Shown here piece by piece: positions 1 to 7,897 of a stretch of DNA of 33,241 nucleotides. Source of the stretch: Sphingobacteriaceae bacterium (GTDB lineage: Bacteria > Bacteroidota > Bacteroidia > Sphingobacteriales > Sphingobacteriaceae). Location: NCBI GenBank assembly GCA_903644075.1, contig CAHJXH010000018.1, positions 1-33,241 of the forward strand, written 5' to 3'. Within the stretch, counting starts at the first letter, position 1. The number at the start of each line of letters is the position of its first letter. Under the pieces are notes generated by a model. That model searched no databases. It saw only the letters and a program-made list of their open reading frames with translations, and had not been told where the DNA came from. The translations under genes were made by a program, and so were the position numbers.

Positions 1-53
1 TTCAAGAATTGAAAATTGATAAAAAGAAAAATATAAACACATCAAATCAAAAG

Positions 54-86
54 CCCCTCTCCCCCGGAGAGGGGTTGGGGAGAGGT
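54..86. repeat. CCCTCTCC/GGAGAGGG palindromic repeat, copy 1
   Basis: A 9-bp perfect inverted repeat (CCCCTCTCC, loop CCC, GGAGAGGGG at 54-74) is followed by a second GGGGAGAGG. It stops one base before the hppD start codon, so the last GGAGAGG lies where a Shine-Dalgarno sequence would be. Related copies occur at 10131, 12702, 14460 and 23797. Confidence 0.8.
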
Positions 87-87
87 C

Positions 88-1212
88 ATGGAAACACTAA
101 CAATAGAACAACCAGTAAAAACTACAGATTTTCTGCCGCTGAACGGTACGGATTACATCGAATTTTATGTGGGTAATGCCAAACAGGCGGCTCACTTTTA
201 TAAAACGGCGTTTGGGTTTCAAAGCCTGGCGTATGCTGGTCCGGAGACTGGGATGCGGGATAGGGTGTCATATGTATTGAAGCAAGATAAGATCAGGATT
301 ATGCTGACCACACCGCTGCACTCAGACCACCCGATTGCCGAGCATATTAAAAAGCATGGAGATGGAGTGAAAACATTGGCTCTTTGGGTTGATGATGCTT
401 ATGACGCTTTTGAGCAAACCACCAAACGTGGTGCAGTAGCTTGCCAACAACCACAAACCCTAACCGATGAGCATGGCGAAGTGCGTACAAGCGGCATTGC
501 TTTGTATGGCGAAACGGTACACCTGTTCATCGAACGTAAAAACTATCATGGTGCTTTTTTACCGGGTTTTAAAGAATGGAAATCGGACTATAACCCCGAG
601 CCAACAGGTTTGCTGTATGTAGACCATTGCGTGGGCAACGTGGGCTGGCATAAAATGAACGACTGGGTTAACTTTTATGAAGACACAATGGGCTTCCGCA
701 ACATCCTGACGTTTGATGATAAGATGATCTCGACCGAATACTCGGCACTGATGAGCAAGGTAATGAGCAATGGCAACGGCTATGTGAAATTCCCGATCAA
801 TGAGCCGGCCGAGGGTAAAAGAAAATCACAGATTGAAGAATACCTTGAGTTTTACGAAGGCGAGGGCGTGCAGCACATGGCGCTTGCCACACATAATATT
901 GTAGAAACAGTAACCGCTTTAAAGAACCGCGGGGTTGAATTTTTAACTGTGCCTACCACTTATTACGATGACCTGCTCGATCGTGTAGGCCACATCGATG
1001 AGGATTTGGAGCCCCTGAAAAAGCTGGGCATTTTAGTTGACCGGGACGACGAAGGATACTTGTTGCAGATTTTCACCAAACCGGTAGAAGACAGGCCAAC
1101 GGTATTCTTCGAAATTATACAGCGGAAAGGCGCCCGCTCATTTGGCGCCGGTAACTTTAAAGCTTTGTTCGAGGCTATTGAACGAGAACAGGAGCTGAGA
1201 GGAAATTTGTGA
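88..1212 (+). CDS. hppD: 4-hydroxyphenylpyruvate dioxygenase
   Basis: This 374-residue protein is a two-domain vicinal-oxygen-chelate (VOC) enzyme of normal length for the family. It converts 4-hydroxyphenylpyruvate to homogentisate in tyrosine breakdown, in the cytoplasm, using Fe(II) and O2. The C-terminal domain carries the expected iron ligands: His180 (VDHCVGNV), His263 (VQHMALAT) and Glu342 (VFFEIIQR). The C-terminal SFGAGNFKALFEAIE segment is also typical. The ATG at 88 directly follows a GGGGAGAGG stretch. No other tyrosine-degradation gene is adjacent. The gene ends in a strong terminator at 1241-1266, so it is probably transcribed alone or as the last gene of a unit starting outside the window. 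Confidence 0.95.
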   Translation: METLTIEQPVKTTDFLPLNGTDYIEFYVGNAKQAAHFYKTAFGFQSLAYAGPETGMRDRVSYVLKQDKIRIMLTTPLHSDHPIAEHIKKHGDGVKTLALWVDDAYDAFEQTTKRGAVACQQPQTLTDEHGEVRTSGIALYGETVHLFIERKNYHGAFLPGFKEWKSDYNPEPTGLLYVDHCVGNVGWHKMNDWVNFYEDTMGFRNILTFDDKMISTEYSALMSKVMSNGNGYVKFPINEPAEGKRKSQIEEYLEFYEGEGVQHMALATHNIVETVTALKNRGVEFLTVPTTYYDDLLDRVGHIDEDLEPLKKLGILVDRDDEGYLLQIFTKPVEDRPTVFFEIIQRKGARSFGAGNFKALFEAIEREQELRGNL

Positions 1213-1240
1213 TTAGTAGAAAACCCGTAAAAAGGTTGGA

Positions 1241-1266
1241 GCCGGGACGCGAGTCCCGGCTTTTTT
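1241..1266 (+). terminator. Intrinsic terminator of hppD
   Basis: GCCGGGAC, loop GCGA, GTCCCGGC forms a perfect 8-bp stem followed by six T. It lies 28 nt after the hppD stop codon. Confidence 0.92.
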
Positions 1267-1358
1267 ATAGCTAATTGAAATAAAAAAGGGTGTTTTAACC
1301 CTAAATATTGAGTGATTATACGGATTGCGCATTTTGTTCATTTTGTGTCTCTTTATAT

Positions 1359-1462
1359 CATATTTGTTTAATACACCTAAACCTTATCACAAAACCATTA
1401 GAAGAGCCCTCTTCTACATCATCGCAGAATGCAATAGCCCGCGTATCGCGGGTTTTTGCATT
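1359..1462 (+). ncRNA. Possible small RNA or structured leader
   Basis: This non-coding stretch between hppD and the DUF1801 gene has a CATATTTG box (1359-1366, close to the Bacteroidota -7 consensus TAnnTTTG) with a TTG 22 nt upstream (1334-1336). A short perfect hairpin follows (GAAGAG-CC-CTCTTC, 1401-1414). A terminator-like hairpin comes last: CCCGCG-TAT-CGCGGG at 1438-1452, then five T, with outer arms AATGCAA and TTGCATT. A promoter-like box, a hairpin and a terminator spaced over about 95 nt suit a small RNA. They could equally be a leader that attenuates the downstream gene. No known RNA family is recognised. Confidence 0.3.
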
Positions 1463-1520
1463 TATAGGGTTTTTGTTAACTTGAGTTTGATTTCAGATTA
1501 ACCGGTTAAATACTACTATT

Positions 1521-2129
1521 ATGGGACATACCGATACACGCGTCGACGCTTATATTGAAAAAGCTGCAGACTTTGCCAAGCCTATTTTGCAGCACATCCG
1601 TAAGCTTATTTATGAAGCCGAACCCGAAATTAAAGAAACCATGAAATGGGGACACGTACATTTCGACCTCAAAAGCCCGGTATGTTATATGGCCGCTTTT
1701 AAAAAGCATTGCCGCTTTGGGTTTTGGCATAGCAGCCTGCTGCCCGACCCGGAAGGTTTATTAAGAAGCCACGGCGATGATAGCGGACCATTAACCAAGT
1801 TATGTAATCTAGGTGACTTGCCTGCTGATGAAATACTGTTGTGGTATATGCGCCATGCTGTTGATAACAACAAGGCAGGCATTAAACCATCTAAAGCCCC
1901 CAAAGCAGCAGTAGTTAAACCAGCATTATCTGTCCCTGATGATTTTGAAAATCTGTTAGATACTAATGCAGCAACTAAAGAAATCTTCGACTCATTTAGT
2001 TATTCGAAACGTAAAGAATACCTCGATTGGTTTGCCGATGCCAAAACAGAGGCCACCCGGTTAAAGCGCATGAATCAGGCCGTGGAATGGATTAGTGAGG
2101 GGAAATCGAGAAATTGGAAGTATCAGTGA
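1521..2129 (+). CDS. DUF1801 / YdeI-OmdA-like protein
   Basis: This 202-residue soluble protein has two parts. Residues about 15-115 match the DUF1801 fold (YdhG-like), seen in 'EPEIKETMKWGHVHF' and the aromatic 'AAFKKHCRFGFW' strand. Residues about 140-200 match the YdeI/OmpD-associated (OmdA) C-terminal helix pair, with SFSYSKRKEYLDWF and the KTEATRLKRM segment. The family is widespread in Bacteroidota; its biochemical role is not settled, and a link to bacteriocin protection is only by family name. The ATG at 1521 follows an AT-rich stretch with no ribosome-binding site. The gene ends 9 nt before a long palindromic repeat, facing manA on the other strand. Confidence 0.85.
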   Translation: MGHTDTRVDAYIEKAADFAKPILQHIRKLIYEAEPEIKETMKWGHVHFDLKSPVCYMAAFKKHCRFGFWHSSLLPDPEGLLRSHGDDSGPLTKLCNLGDLPADEILLWYMRHAVDNNKAGIKPSKAPKAAVVKPALSVPDDFENLLDTNAATKEIFDSFSYSKRKEYLDWFADAKTEATRLKRMNQAVEWISEGKSRNWKYQ

Positions 2130-2138
2130 TATAAAAAA

Positions 2139-2236
2139 GCGTCATGCCGAACTTGTTTCGGCACCCCACTTGCTAAGCAAATTATGCAGGTTGTACACCT
2201 GTTCTGTGGGGTGCTGAAACAAGTTCAGCATGACGC
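2139..2236. repeat. 98-bp palindromic repeat, GTCATGCCGAACTTG family, copy A
   Basis: Arms at 2139-2169 and 2206-2236 are 31 bp each with two differences, both compatible with G-U pairing. The loop begins with TTGCTAAG, as in copy B at 20177-20275. It lies between the convergent ends of the DUF1801 gene and manA and could end transcription in both directions. The two copies show that this is a dispersed repeat. Confidence 0.9.
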
Positions 2237-2262
2237 ATTGGGATAGAAAAGGAAAAGAAGTA

Positions 2263-3243
2263 TTATTCTATATAACTCTCCAAAATTTTAAATCCGGTCT
2301 CGGTAACCAACTCAACCTTATCAGTGGTTTTAGGCAGCAAAATACAATCGCCCATTTTTACGTGGTAGCTTTGGTCTGCATAAGTTAACTCGTAAGCGCC
2401 TTCAACACAAACGTGGATTACGAATGAATCCAAGTTGCTGTAATCTTTGGCAGTGCTTTCGGTAAAGTCCATTACGTTGGTGGTAAAGTAAGGGCAGGTT
2501 ACCAGGTGTACATCCTGATTTTTCTGTGGCGTGTATTTGGTTTTGTACTCGTCGTAGAACTTATAGTCGATGGCGGCTAAAGCCTCTTCAGTATGCAATT
2601 CGCGTTTGTTGCCGTTGGCATCCACACGGTCGAAATCGTAGATACGGTAAGTGATGTCTGATGTTTGCTGAATTTCGGCAATCAGTAAACCTTTACCAAT
2701 GGTGTGCACGCGGCCTGCCGGTAAAAAGAATACATCGCCCGCTGTAACCTGCTCACGGTTCAGGATATCCATCAGGTGGCCGCTGTTGAATTTTTCTAAA
2801 TAGATCTGCTCGTTAACTTCCTGGTTAAAACCGGTAATTAATGACGAACCCGGATCGGCTTCTATCACATACCACATTTCTGTTTTACCGAACGAGTTGT
2901 GGCGCTTTTTAGCCAGCTCATCATTAGGGTGTACCTGGATAGAAAGGTCGTCATTGGCATCGATAAACTTAACCAGTAAAGGAAAAATATTGCCAAAGTG
3001 ATCGTAAACTTTCTTACCTACCAGTTCGTCTTTGTATTGCTCTAACAAATCGGCTAATGACTGGCCGTCAAGCGCGCCGCCGTCAACCACAGAAACATCG
3101 CTTTTAACGCCCGAAATTTCCCATGTTTCGCCGCAATTAGGCAGGTCGCCAAAATCTTTATGCAGGTAAGTTTCAATCTTGTGGCCGCCCCAGATTTTGT
3201 CTTTGTAAATGGTCTTAAATTTTAATGGATATAATGATGACAT
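2263..3243 (-). CDS. manA: Mannose-6-phosphate isomerase, class I
   Basis: This 326-residue cupin-type enzyme interconverts mannose 6-phosphate and fructose 6-phosphate, feeding GDP-mannose and polysaccharide synthesis. Zinc ligands are visible: Gln103 and His105 (SIQVHPND), Glu122 (GKTEMWY) and His180 (PAGRVHTI). The substrate-binding segment QQTSDITYRIYDFDR follows. The length suits the short Firmicutes/Bacteroidota form (about 315-330 aa). The start codon lies 18 nt after the hepT stop, with no promoter or terminator visible between them, so it may be co-transcribed with mntA-hepT. A palindromic repeat lies just past its stop codon. Confidence 0.93.
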   Translation of the reverse strand: MSSLYPLKFKTIYKDKIWGGHKIETYLHKDFGDLPNCGETWEISGVKSDVSVVDGGALDGQSLADLLEQYKDELVGKKVYDHFGNIFPLLVKFIDANDDLSIQVHPNDELAKKRHNSFGKTEMWYVIEADPGSSLITGFNQEVNEQIYLEKFNSGHLMDILNREQVTAGDVFFLPAGRVHTIGKGLLIAEIQQTSDITYRIYDFDRVDANGNKRELHTEEALAAIDYKFYDEYKTKYTPQKNQDVHLVTCPYFTTNVMDFTESTAKDYSNLDSFVIHVCVEGAYELTYADQSYHVKMGDCILLPKTTDKVELVTETGFKILESYIE

Positions 3244-3261
3244 GGTAAAATGTGTTGTGTT

Positions 3262-3603
3262 TTATATGTTTTTAAGGATGATGTTTATTTCCTTAACTAA
3301 TTCTGGTAAAAATGTTTCTTTTACTAACCAAATAATGGCGTAGTCAATACCAAAATAGTCATGAACAATTCGGTTTCTTAAGCCTCTTATTTTATGCCAA
3401 TCTATTTGAGGGCATTGGTCTTTATATTCGTCTGGTAAACGATTACTAGCCTCTCCAATTATTTCGATGTTTCTGATAACAGCATCAATAACCATACTGT
3501 TAGATACAAATTCATCATAGGATATGTCTTTCGTATAGCTTATTACTTTATCGGCGCATAGAAGTATGTCTTCCATCAATGCCGATGGTGAACGTTTAGA
3601 CAT
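3262..3603 (-). CDS. hepT: HepT-like toxin (DUF86)
   Basis: This 113-residue helical protein is of the HepT/DUF86 family, the toxin partner of MntA nucleotidyltransferases. The characteristic RX4HXY motif is at Arg76-Tyr83 (RNRIVHDY). In studied pairs HepT acts as an RNase and MntA silences it by adding AMP to the motif tyrosine; I infer the same here. The start codon overlaps the last 8 nt of mntA, as in a coupled antitoxin-toxin operon. The closest alternative is a non-toxic DUF86 protein. Confidence 0.88.
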   Translation of the reverse strand: MSKRSPSALMEDILLCADKVISYTKDISYDEFVSNSMVIDAVIRNIEIIGEASNRLPDEYKDQCPQIDWHKIRGLRNRIVHDYFGIDYAIIWLVKETFLPELVKEINIILKNI

Positions 3604-3886
3604 ATATCACTTCAGGTTCAATAAACTCCCAATACTTTGGTTTAATCCCGTTTCGTGAAACTAAATCTACTTTTCGCTGAAGCTTATCTTCAATTTCATC
3701 AGCCAGCGTAACAAATTCGATCCCTATCGGTCTACTGAACGAAACCACAATATCAATATCGCTTTCTTCGGTAAAATCATCGCGTACAATGGAACCAAAT
3801 AAGCCTAAAGTACTTACACCATATCTGGTTGAAAGATCGGGCTTAATTTCTTTTAAGGTAGACTGTATGCTTTCCAGGTAAGTCAT
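3596..3886 (-). CDS. mntA: MntA-like minimal nucleotidyltransferase (antitoxin)
   Basis: This 96-residue protein has the minimal nucleotidyltransferase fold. The GSX10DXD active site is intact: Gly31-Ser32 in LFGSIVRDD, and Asp43 and Asp45 in ESDIDIVV. It is expected to transfer AMP to the HepT toxin. I chose the ATG at 3886 (MTYLESIQS). The frame is open to an ATG at 3913, but that would begin inside the terminator hairpin of the upstream lipoprotein gene and upstream of a -7 promoter box. The -7 box at 3891-3898 is only 4 nt before this ATG, so the message may be leaderless. Confidence 0.88.
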   Translation of the reverse strand: MTYLESIQSTLKEIKPDLSTRYGVSTLGLFGSIVRDDFTEESDIDIVVSFSRPIGIEFVTLADEIEDKLQRKVDLVSRNGIKPKYWEFIEPEVIYV

Positions 3887-3890
3887 AAAA

Positions 3891-3898
3891 CAAATATA
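3891..3898 (-). promoter_or_regulatory. -7 promoter element of mntA-hepT
   Basis: On the minus strand this reads TATATTTG, a full match to the Bacteroidota -7 consensus TAnnTTTG. There is no TTG at the ideal -33 distance. It ends 4 nt before the mntA ATG. Confidence 0.45.
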
Positions 3899-3910
3899 AG
3901 TATTAAACAA

Positions 3911-3940
3911 CAAAGCCTGCTTAATGTTAAGCAGGCTTTG
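3911..3940 (-). terminator. Intrinsic terminator of the upstream lipoprotein gene
   Basis: A perfect 14-bp inverted repeat (CAAAGCCTGCTTAA, 2-nt loop, TTAAGCAGGCTTTG) lies 24 nt after the lipoprotein stop codon. On the minus strand it is followed by the T-rich TTGTTTAATA. It separates the lipoprotein gene from mntA. Confidence 0.85.
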
Positions 3941-3964
3941 TAAATATTAGGTACGATAGGCTTA

Positions 3965-4489
3965 TTAATAAACTGCATGATCAACCACCAGATTAAGGTT
4001 AACCCTGCCTTGTGCAATTGTTACGGGCGAGATACCGCCCTCATTATCCAGTACATTTAAGTAAAGGTTGCCATCTTCAACAATAACTACACTGTATTTC
4101 CCGGCGGGCAGATCGGCCTGGTAAAATCCCTGATCGTCGGCCATTACGGTTTTGATTAACTGAGTTTTAAAGCTTTTGGCTAAAGATGGGTTATCCGTGG
4201 CCGGTTCAATATCTTGTAGGGTGGTATAACTATAAATTCTTACTTCCCGTTCTACCGGGCATGCCGAACAGGTTGATGTTTTACTGGTAGTGGGCATGCA
4301 ATCGCCTTGTTTTAATGAGACGGTTCCCCAAACGCCGTTGGCTATAGTAACCCTCGCACTGTTCGATTGCTGGATGGCCATCATATCACACTTGTCATTA
4401 GCCATTTTGTCGCCTGCTTTCATACAGGCAATAAACAGGCATATCACTATGATTACAAATAAGGTAACGGGATGTAATAGTTTATTCAT
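3965..4489 (-). CDS. Small lipoprotein, possible carboxypeptidase-regulatory-like fold
   Basis: With the ATG at 4489 this is a 174-residue protein. It has a lipoprotein signal peptide: a long hydrophobic run, then LFIAC with lipidated Cys22. An upstream ATG at 4528 would add 13 polar residues before the signal peptide and is unlikely. The mature part is a probable beta-sandwich; 'YQADLPAGKYSVVIVEDG' resembles the end of carboxypeptidase-regulatory or Cna-B-like domains. Four cysteines cluster near residues 63-80, so disulfides or metal binding are possible. It is expected at the outer or inner membrane surface. Function unknown. Confidence 0.7.
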   Translation of the reverse strand: MNKLLHPVTLFVIIVICLFIACMKAGDKMANDKCDMMAIQQSNSARVTIANGVWGTVSLKQGDCMPTTSKTSTCSACPVEREVRIYSYTTLQDIEPATDNPSLAKSFKTQLIKTVMADDQGFYQADLPAGKYSVVIVEDGNLYLNVLDNEGGISPVTIAQGRVNLNLVVDHAVY

Positions 4490-4536
4490 GCAACTATTAT
4501 TACGTAACCACATTGGGTTATGATACACCTATAAAC

Positions 4537-4564
4537 AAAAAAAGCCCCGCACAAGGCAGGGCTT
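4537..4564 (-). terminator. Intrinsic terminator of icd
   Basis: On the minus strand, AAGCCCTGC, loop CTTGT, GCGGGGCTT forms a 9-bp stem with one T-G wobble, followed by seven T in total. It lies 20 nt past the icd stop codon. Confidence 0.9.
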
Positions 4565-4583
4565 CTAATATGGGGTTAGCTAA

Positions 4584-5813
4584 TTACTTAGCTAATTTAG
4601 CTTTTAAGTTTTCGTTAATAGCTTCTAAAAACTCTTCAGTATATAAATAATCAGTACCGTGTTCAACTTTAGGTTTAATGGTGATGGCCAAATCTTTGGT
4701 CATTTTACCACTTTCTACAGTTTCGATACAAACTTCTTCTAATGCTTTACAGAAGTCAACCAATTCCTGGTTGTTATCTAAAATACCACGGAACTCTAAA
4801 CCACGGGTCCATGCAAAAATAGATGCAATTGGGTTGGTTGAGGTTTTGCGCCCGGCCTGGTACTCGCGGAAGTGGCGGGTAACTGTACCGTGTGCAGCTT
4901 CAGCTTCCATAACAGTACCATCTGGGGTAACCAGGGTAGATGTCATTAAACCTAATGAACCGAAACCTTGAGCAACAGTGTCAGACTGTACGTCGCCATC
5001 ATAGTTTTTACAAGCCCAAACAAAGTTACCGTTCCATTTCAAGGCAGAAGCAACCATGTCATCAATTAAACGGTGCTCGTATACAATTCCTGCGTCAGCA
5101 AATTTTTGTTTGTAATCGTTTTGGTAGATCTCTTCAAAGATATCTTTAAAGCGGCCATCGTATTTTTTAAGAATGGTGTTTTTGGTTGATAAGTATAAAG
5201 GCCAGCCTTTCATCAATGCCTGGTTAAAGCAAGCATGGGCAAATCCTTTAATAGACTCATCAGTATTGTACATTGCCAGCGCAACGCCATCACCTTTAAA
5301 GTTATATACCTCGAATGATTGCTCTTCGCCGCCATCTTCAGGAGTAAATTTAATAGTCAGCTTACCTTTACCTTTAGTTACAAAATCAGTAGCACGATAC
5401 TGATCGCCAAAAGCGTGACGGCCGATGCAGATAGGGGCAGTCCAGTTTGGTACCAAACGAGGTACATTGTTCATCAAAATAGGTTCACGGAATACGGTAC
5501 CATCCAAAATGTTACGGATAGTTCCGTTTGGCGATTTCCACATTTGTTTCAAACCAAACTCTTCTACACGGGCTTCATCCGGTGTAATGGTAGCACATTT
5601 AATACCAACACCATATTGTCTTATGGCGTTAGCCGCGTCAATGGTTACCTGGTCGTTAGTTTCGTCGCGGTATTCAATGCCCAGATCATAGTATTTAATA
5701 TCCAGATCAAGATAAGGCAGGATTAGTTTATCTTTTATAAACTTCCATATAATGCGGGTCATTTCATCGCCGTCCAGTTCTACAACCGGATTTTCTACTT
5801 TAATTTTTGACAT
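4584..5813 (-). CDS. icd: NADP-dependent isocitrate dehydrogenase
   Basis: This 409-residue enzyme oxidatively decarboxylates isocitrate to 2-oxoglutarate in the TCA cycle, making NADPH. It belongs to the homodimeric type II (eukaryote-like) group. Evidence is the N-terminal [17 protein letters not shown], the isocitrate-binding region near [18 protein letters not shown], the catalytic [15 protein letters not shown], the metal-binding [18 protein letters not shown], and the NADP-binding [13 protein letters not shown]. The length is typical. It is flanked by its own promoter element (5842-5849) and terminator, so it is probably monocistronic. Confidence 0.96.
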   Translation of the reverse strand: MSKIKVENPVVELDGDEMTRIIWKFIKDKLILPYLDLDIKYYDLGIEYRDETNDQVTIDAANAIRQYGVGIKCATITPDEARVEEFGLKQMWKSPNGTIRNILDGTVFREPILMNNVPRLVPNWTAPICIGRHAFGDQYRATDFVTKGKGKLTIKFTPEDGGEEQSFEVYNFKGDGVALAMYNTDESIKGFAHACFNQALMKGWPLYLSTKNTILKKYDGRFKDIFEEIYQNDYKQKFADAGIVYEHRLIDDMVASALKWNGNFVWACKNYDGDVQSDTVAQGFGSLGLMTSTLVTPDGTVMEAEAAHGTVTRHFREYQAGRKTSTNPIASIFAWTRGLEFRGILDNNQELVDFCKALEEVCIETVESGKMTKDLAITIKPKVEHGTDYLYTEEFLEAINENLKAKLAK

Positions 5814-5841
5814 TTTTGATAACTTTTTCGGTTAGTGGTGT

Positions 5842-5849
5842 CAAATATA
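5842..5849 (-). promoter_or_regulatory. -7 promoter element of icd
   Basis: The minus strand reads TATATTTG, a full TAnnTTTG match, 28 nt before the icd start codon. The nearest TTG lies 15 nt upstream, shorter than the usual 19 or so. Confidence 0.55.
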
Positions 5850-6228
5850 TAAAATTGAATTTATCAACATTAATTAAAACCAAAATGTGTGACATTGTAA
5901 ATACATTTATACATTTAAGAGAGAGGCAAGAAACAAGACCTGTACACATAATGATATAGAGGCTGTGAGATGATCTTGATTCCTGATTTTCGATTTTTGA
6001 ACTGGCTAACAAGCATTGCACAGCCCGGAAAGCAGTTTCTACAGTTCAACTAAAAGTTTCGCCACAGGAAACATTTCTAACTAAGAAATAATAAATCGTA
6101 TTGATTTAATTTATCGCATCTTTGCACAAAATAACATTTCATAATCTCATAGATCATCATTACCTTTCCTCTCTAAATTCAACTTATTCAAGTTTGAAAT
6201 TATGGTTTAATTCTACTGTACTTCACTC
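5850..6228. other. Intergenic region between icd and the stressosome operon
   Basis: No gene is visible between these divergently transcribed units. It holds the rest of the icd promoter region and a decayed copy of the TCTTGATTC-type simple repeat (5974-6000). On the plus strand a weak CATCTTTG box (6117-6124), about 105 nt before rsbR, has a TTG only 13 nt upstream. The plus-strand promoter of the operon must lie here, but I cannot place it firmly. Confidence 0.6.
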
Positions 6229-7086
6229 ATGTCTATTAATACTTATCAATTGCTACAAAAAAAGAAAAAGAACATCCTTGAACTTTGGATGAAAAATCAA
6301 CTGGCTGATGAAGGCTTACGTGAAGACCTGATCAGTAACGAAGAGCTGAGAAGCCAGTCTGAAGAGTTAGTTACCTCATTAGTAGGGAATTTATCATCTG
6401 ATAATTTTAGCGATCTTAACTCTGATGAGTGGAGCCCGGTAATTGAAATTTTGGGTGGTATAGCCATTACACGTGCACGCCAGGGCTTTAGCCCACGCGA
6501 AACCGGCAATTTTGTGTTTTCTTTAAAGGAGGCATTGCTGGAAGTTTTGCAGGAAGAAATTACCGACTCAAAGCAATTATTTGCAGAAAGTTTGAAGATT
6601 AACCGCATTATGGATAACCTGAGCGTGGTTACTTTCGAAACCTTTATTAAAGGCCGCGAAGAAGTAATTTTACGCCAAACAGATGAGATCACTGAAATCT
6701 CTACCCCGGTTATCCGTGTTTGGGATGGTATATTAGCTTTACCCATCATTGGTACCTTAGATAGCGCACGTACCCAAATTGTAATGGAAAACCTGTTACA
6801 GGAAATTGTAGAAACACGTTCTAGTATTGCCATTTTAGATATTTCGGGTGTACCTGCGGTTGATTCATTAGTAGCCCAGCACTTAATAAAAACAGTTAGC
6901 GCAACCCGTTTAATGGGTGCTGAGTGTATAATTAGTGGTATCAGGCCAGAGATTGCTCAAACCGTTGTGCATTTGGGTATCGATCTTTCCAATATTATTA
7001 CCAAATCCAGTTTGGCAAGCGCTTTAGCTTATGCATTTAAAGTAATGCGTTTAGAAGTGAGAAAAGTAAGTACTATTCAAAAATAA
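6229..7086 (+). CDS. rsbR: RsbR-like stressosome scaffold / RsbT co-antagonist
   Basis: This 285-residue cytoplasmic protein has an N-terminal helical RsbRD-type domain (about 5-145, no haem or PAS motif visible) and a C-terminal STAS domain (about 158-275). The STAS part is very close to known RsbR: LDISGVPAVDSLVAQHL and ISGIRPEIAQTVVHLGIDL. Two likely phosphorylation sites by alignment are Ser213 (VDS) and Thr245 (AQT), matching the two threonines phosphorylated by RsbT in Bacillus subtilis RsbR; this mapping is from memory. RsbR and RsbS build the stressosome, which holds RsbT until stress. It is the first gene of a five-gene operon, 12 nt before rsbS. Confidence 0.92.
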   Translation: MSINTYQLLQKKKKNILELWMKNQLADEGLREDLISNEELRSQSEELVTSLVGNLSSDNFSDLNSDEWSPVIEILGGIAITRARQGFSPRETGNFVFSLKEALLEVLQEEITDSKQLFAESLKINRIMDNLSVVTFETFIKGREEVILRQTDEITEISTPVIRVWDGILALPIIGTLDSARTQIVMENLLQEIVETRSSIAILDISGVPAVDSLVAQHLIKTVSATRLMGAECIISGIRPEIAQTVVHLGIDLSNIITKSSLASALAYAFKVMRLEVRKVSTIQK

Positions 7087-7098
7087 TCAGATACTGCA

Positions 7099-7503
7099 AT
7101 GGATAAAATTCCTATTCTTAGGATGGGAGCCTTTTTGCTTGTAACTATACAAGTGGATTTGTATGACAGGCTGGCTTTAACATTAGAGGCCGACTTGGTT
7201 CAAATGGTTCAAAAAACAAGTGCAAAAGGTGTACTAATAGATATTTCGGCTGTTTCTATCGTCGATTCATTCATGGGGCGTATTATTGGCAATATTGCCA
7301 GTATGTCTAAAATTCTGGATGCCGAAACGGTTGTGGTAGGTATGCAGCCGGCTGTAGCTATCACATTAATAGAATTGGGTCTGCCATTGAAAGGCGTACA
7401 TACTGCGCTTGATGTGGAAAAAGGCATGAATTTGCTTAAAACTATGATCGACTTTACTGAAGACGATGAAGACCTGACAGAAGATGACCTTATCGCTGAA
7501 TAA
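7099..7503 (+). CDS. rsbS: RsbS-like single STAS-domain antagonist
   Basis: This 134-residue protein is a lone STAS domain with conserved RsbS signatures: ILRMGAFLLVTIQVDL at the N-terminus, IDISAVSIVDSFMGR and VVVGMQPAVAITLIELGL. Ser57 of VDSF corresponds to the serine that RsbT phosphorylates in Bacillus RsbS. An acidic tail (about 119-134, EDDEDLTEDD) extends beyond the family core. RsbS normally binds and inhibits RsbT until phosphorylated. Its last 20 nt overlap the rsbT start, implying coupled translation of antagonist and partner. Confidence 0.93.
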   Translation: MDKIPILRMGAFLLVTIQVDLYDRLALTLEADLVQMVQKTSAKGVLIDISAVSIVDSFMGRIIGNIASMSKILDAETVVVGMQPAVAITLIELGLPLKGVHTALDVEKGMNLLKTMIDFTEDDEDLTEDDLIAE

Positions 7504-7897
7504 AGATACGATAGAGGTAATAAAGGAGCAGGACGTTGTTTTTGCCAAAAACCGGATTAAGGAATCGGCCGTTAAAATAAAAATGGGCCTGGTTAACCAA
7601 ACCCGTTTGATAACTGCTGCCAGTGAACTGCTGAGAAACATGATGCGCTATGCCAATGGCGGCAAATGCATGATTGAAGTGGTTACTGCCGGCCGCAATA
7701 GTGGCATCCGCTTAACATTTACAGATAAAGGCCCCGGTATACCCGATATTGCCATGGCCATGAAAGACGGTTTCTCGACCGGGAAAAGTTTAGGCTTAGG
7801 TTTACCCGGCACAAAACGCCTGGTAAACGAGTTTGATATTAAAAGCAAAGTAGGAGAAGGGACAATAGTGACAATAATAAAATGGGCCAATGGCTGA
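7484..7897 (+). CDS. rsbT: RsbT-like switch serine kinase
   Basis: This 137-residue protein is a GHKL-type ATPase of normal RsbT length. The N box has Glu48 and Asn52 (SELLRNMMRYANGG), the G1 box is DKGPGIP (81-87) and the G2 box is GLGLPGTKRL (104-113), so it should be an active kinase. In Bacillus, RsbT phosphorylates RsbS and RsbR under stress, is released, and then activates a downstream partner. That partner (RsbU in Bacillus) is not encoded here; the kinase gene at the operon end is the best candidate target. It overlaps rsbS by 20 nt and the next gene by 8 nt. Confidence 0.93.
   Translation: MTLSLNKDTIEVIKEQDVVFAKNRIKESAVKIKMGLVNQTRLITAASELLRNMMRYANGGKCMIEVVTAGRNSGIRLTFTDKGPGIPDIAMAMKDGFSTGKSLGLGLPGTKRLVNEFDIKSKVGEGTIVTIIKWANG

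Noticed and set aside
1428..1462. Possible tRNA or tRNA-like end
   Set aside because: Only one GC hairpin with a T-run is present; there is no cloverleaf or T-loop sequence.
2139..2236. CRISPR array
   Set aside because: The repeats are single palindromes without regular spacers, and no cas gene is in the window.
5319..5726. 135-residue open frame opposite icd
   Set aside because: It lies wholly antisense to the well-supported isocitrate dehydrogenase gene.
5800..6021. 73-residue frame upstream of icd on the minus strand
   Set aside because: It overlaps the icd start and its promoter box and contains simple-repeat sequence.
6297..6833. 178-residue open frame opposite rsbR
   Set aside because: Antisense shadow of a clearly recognised RsbR-like gene.
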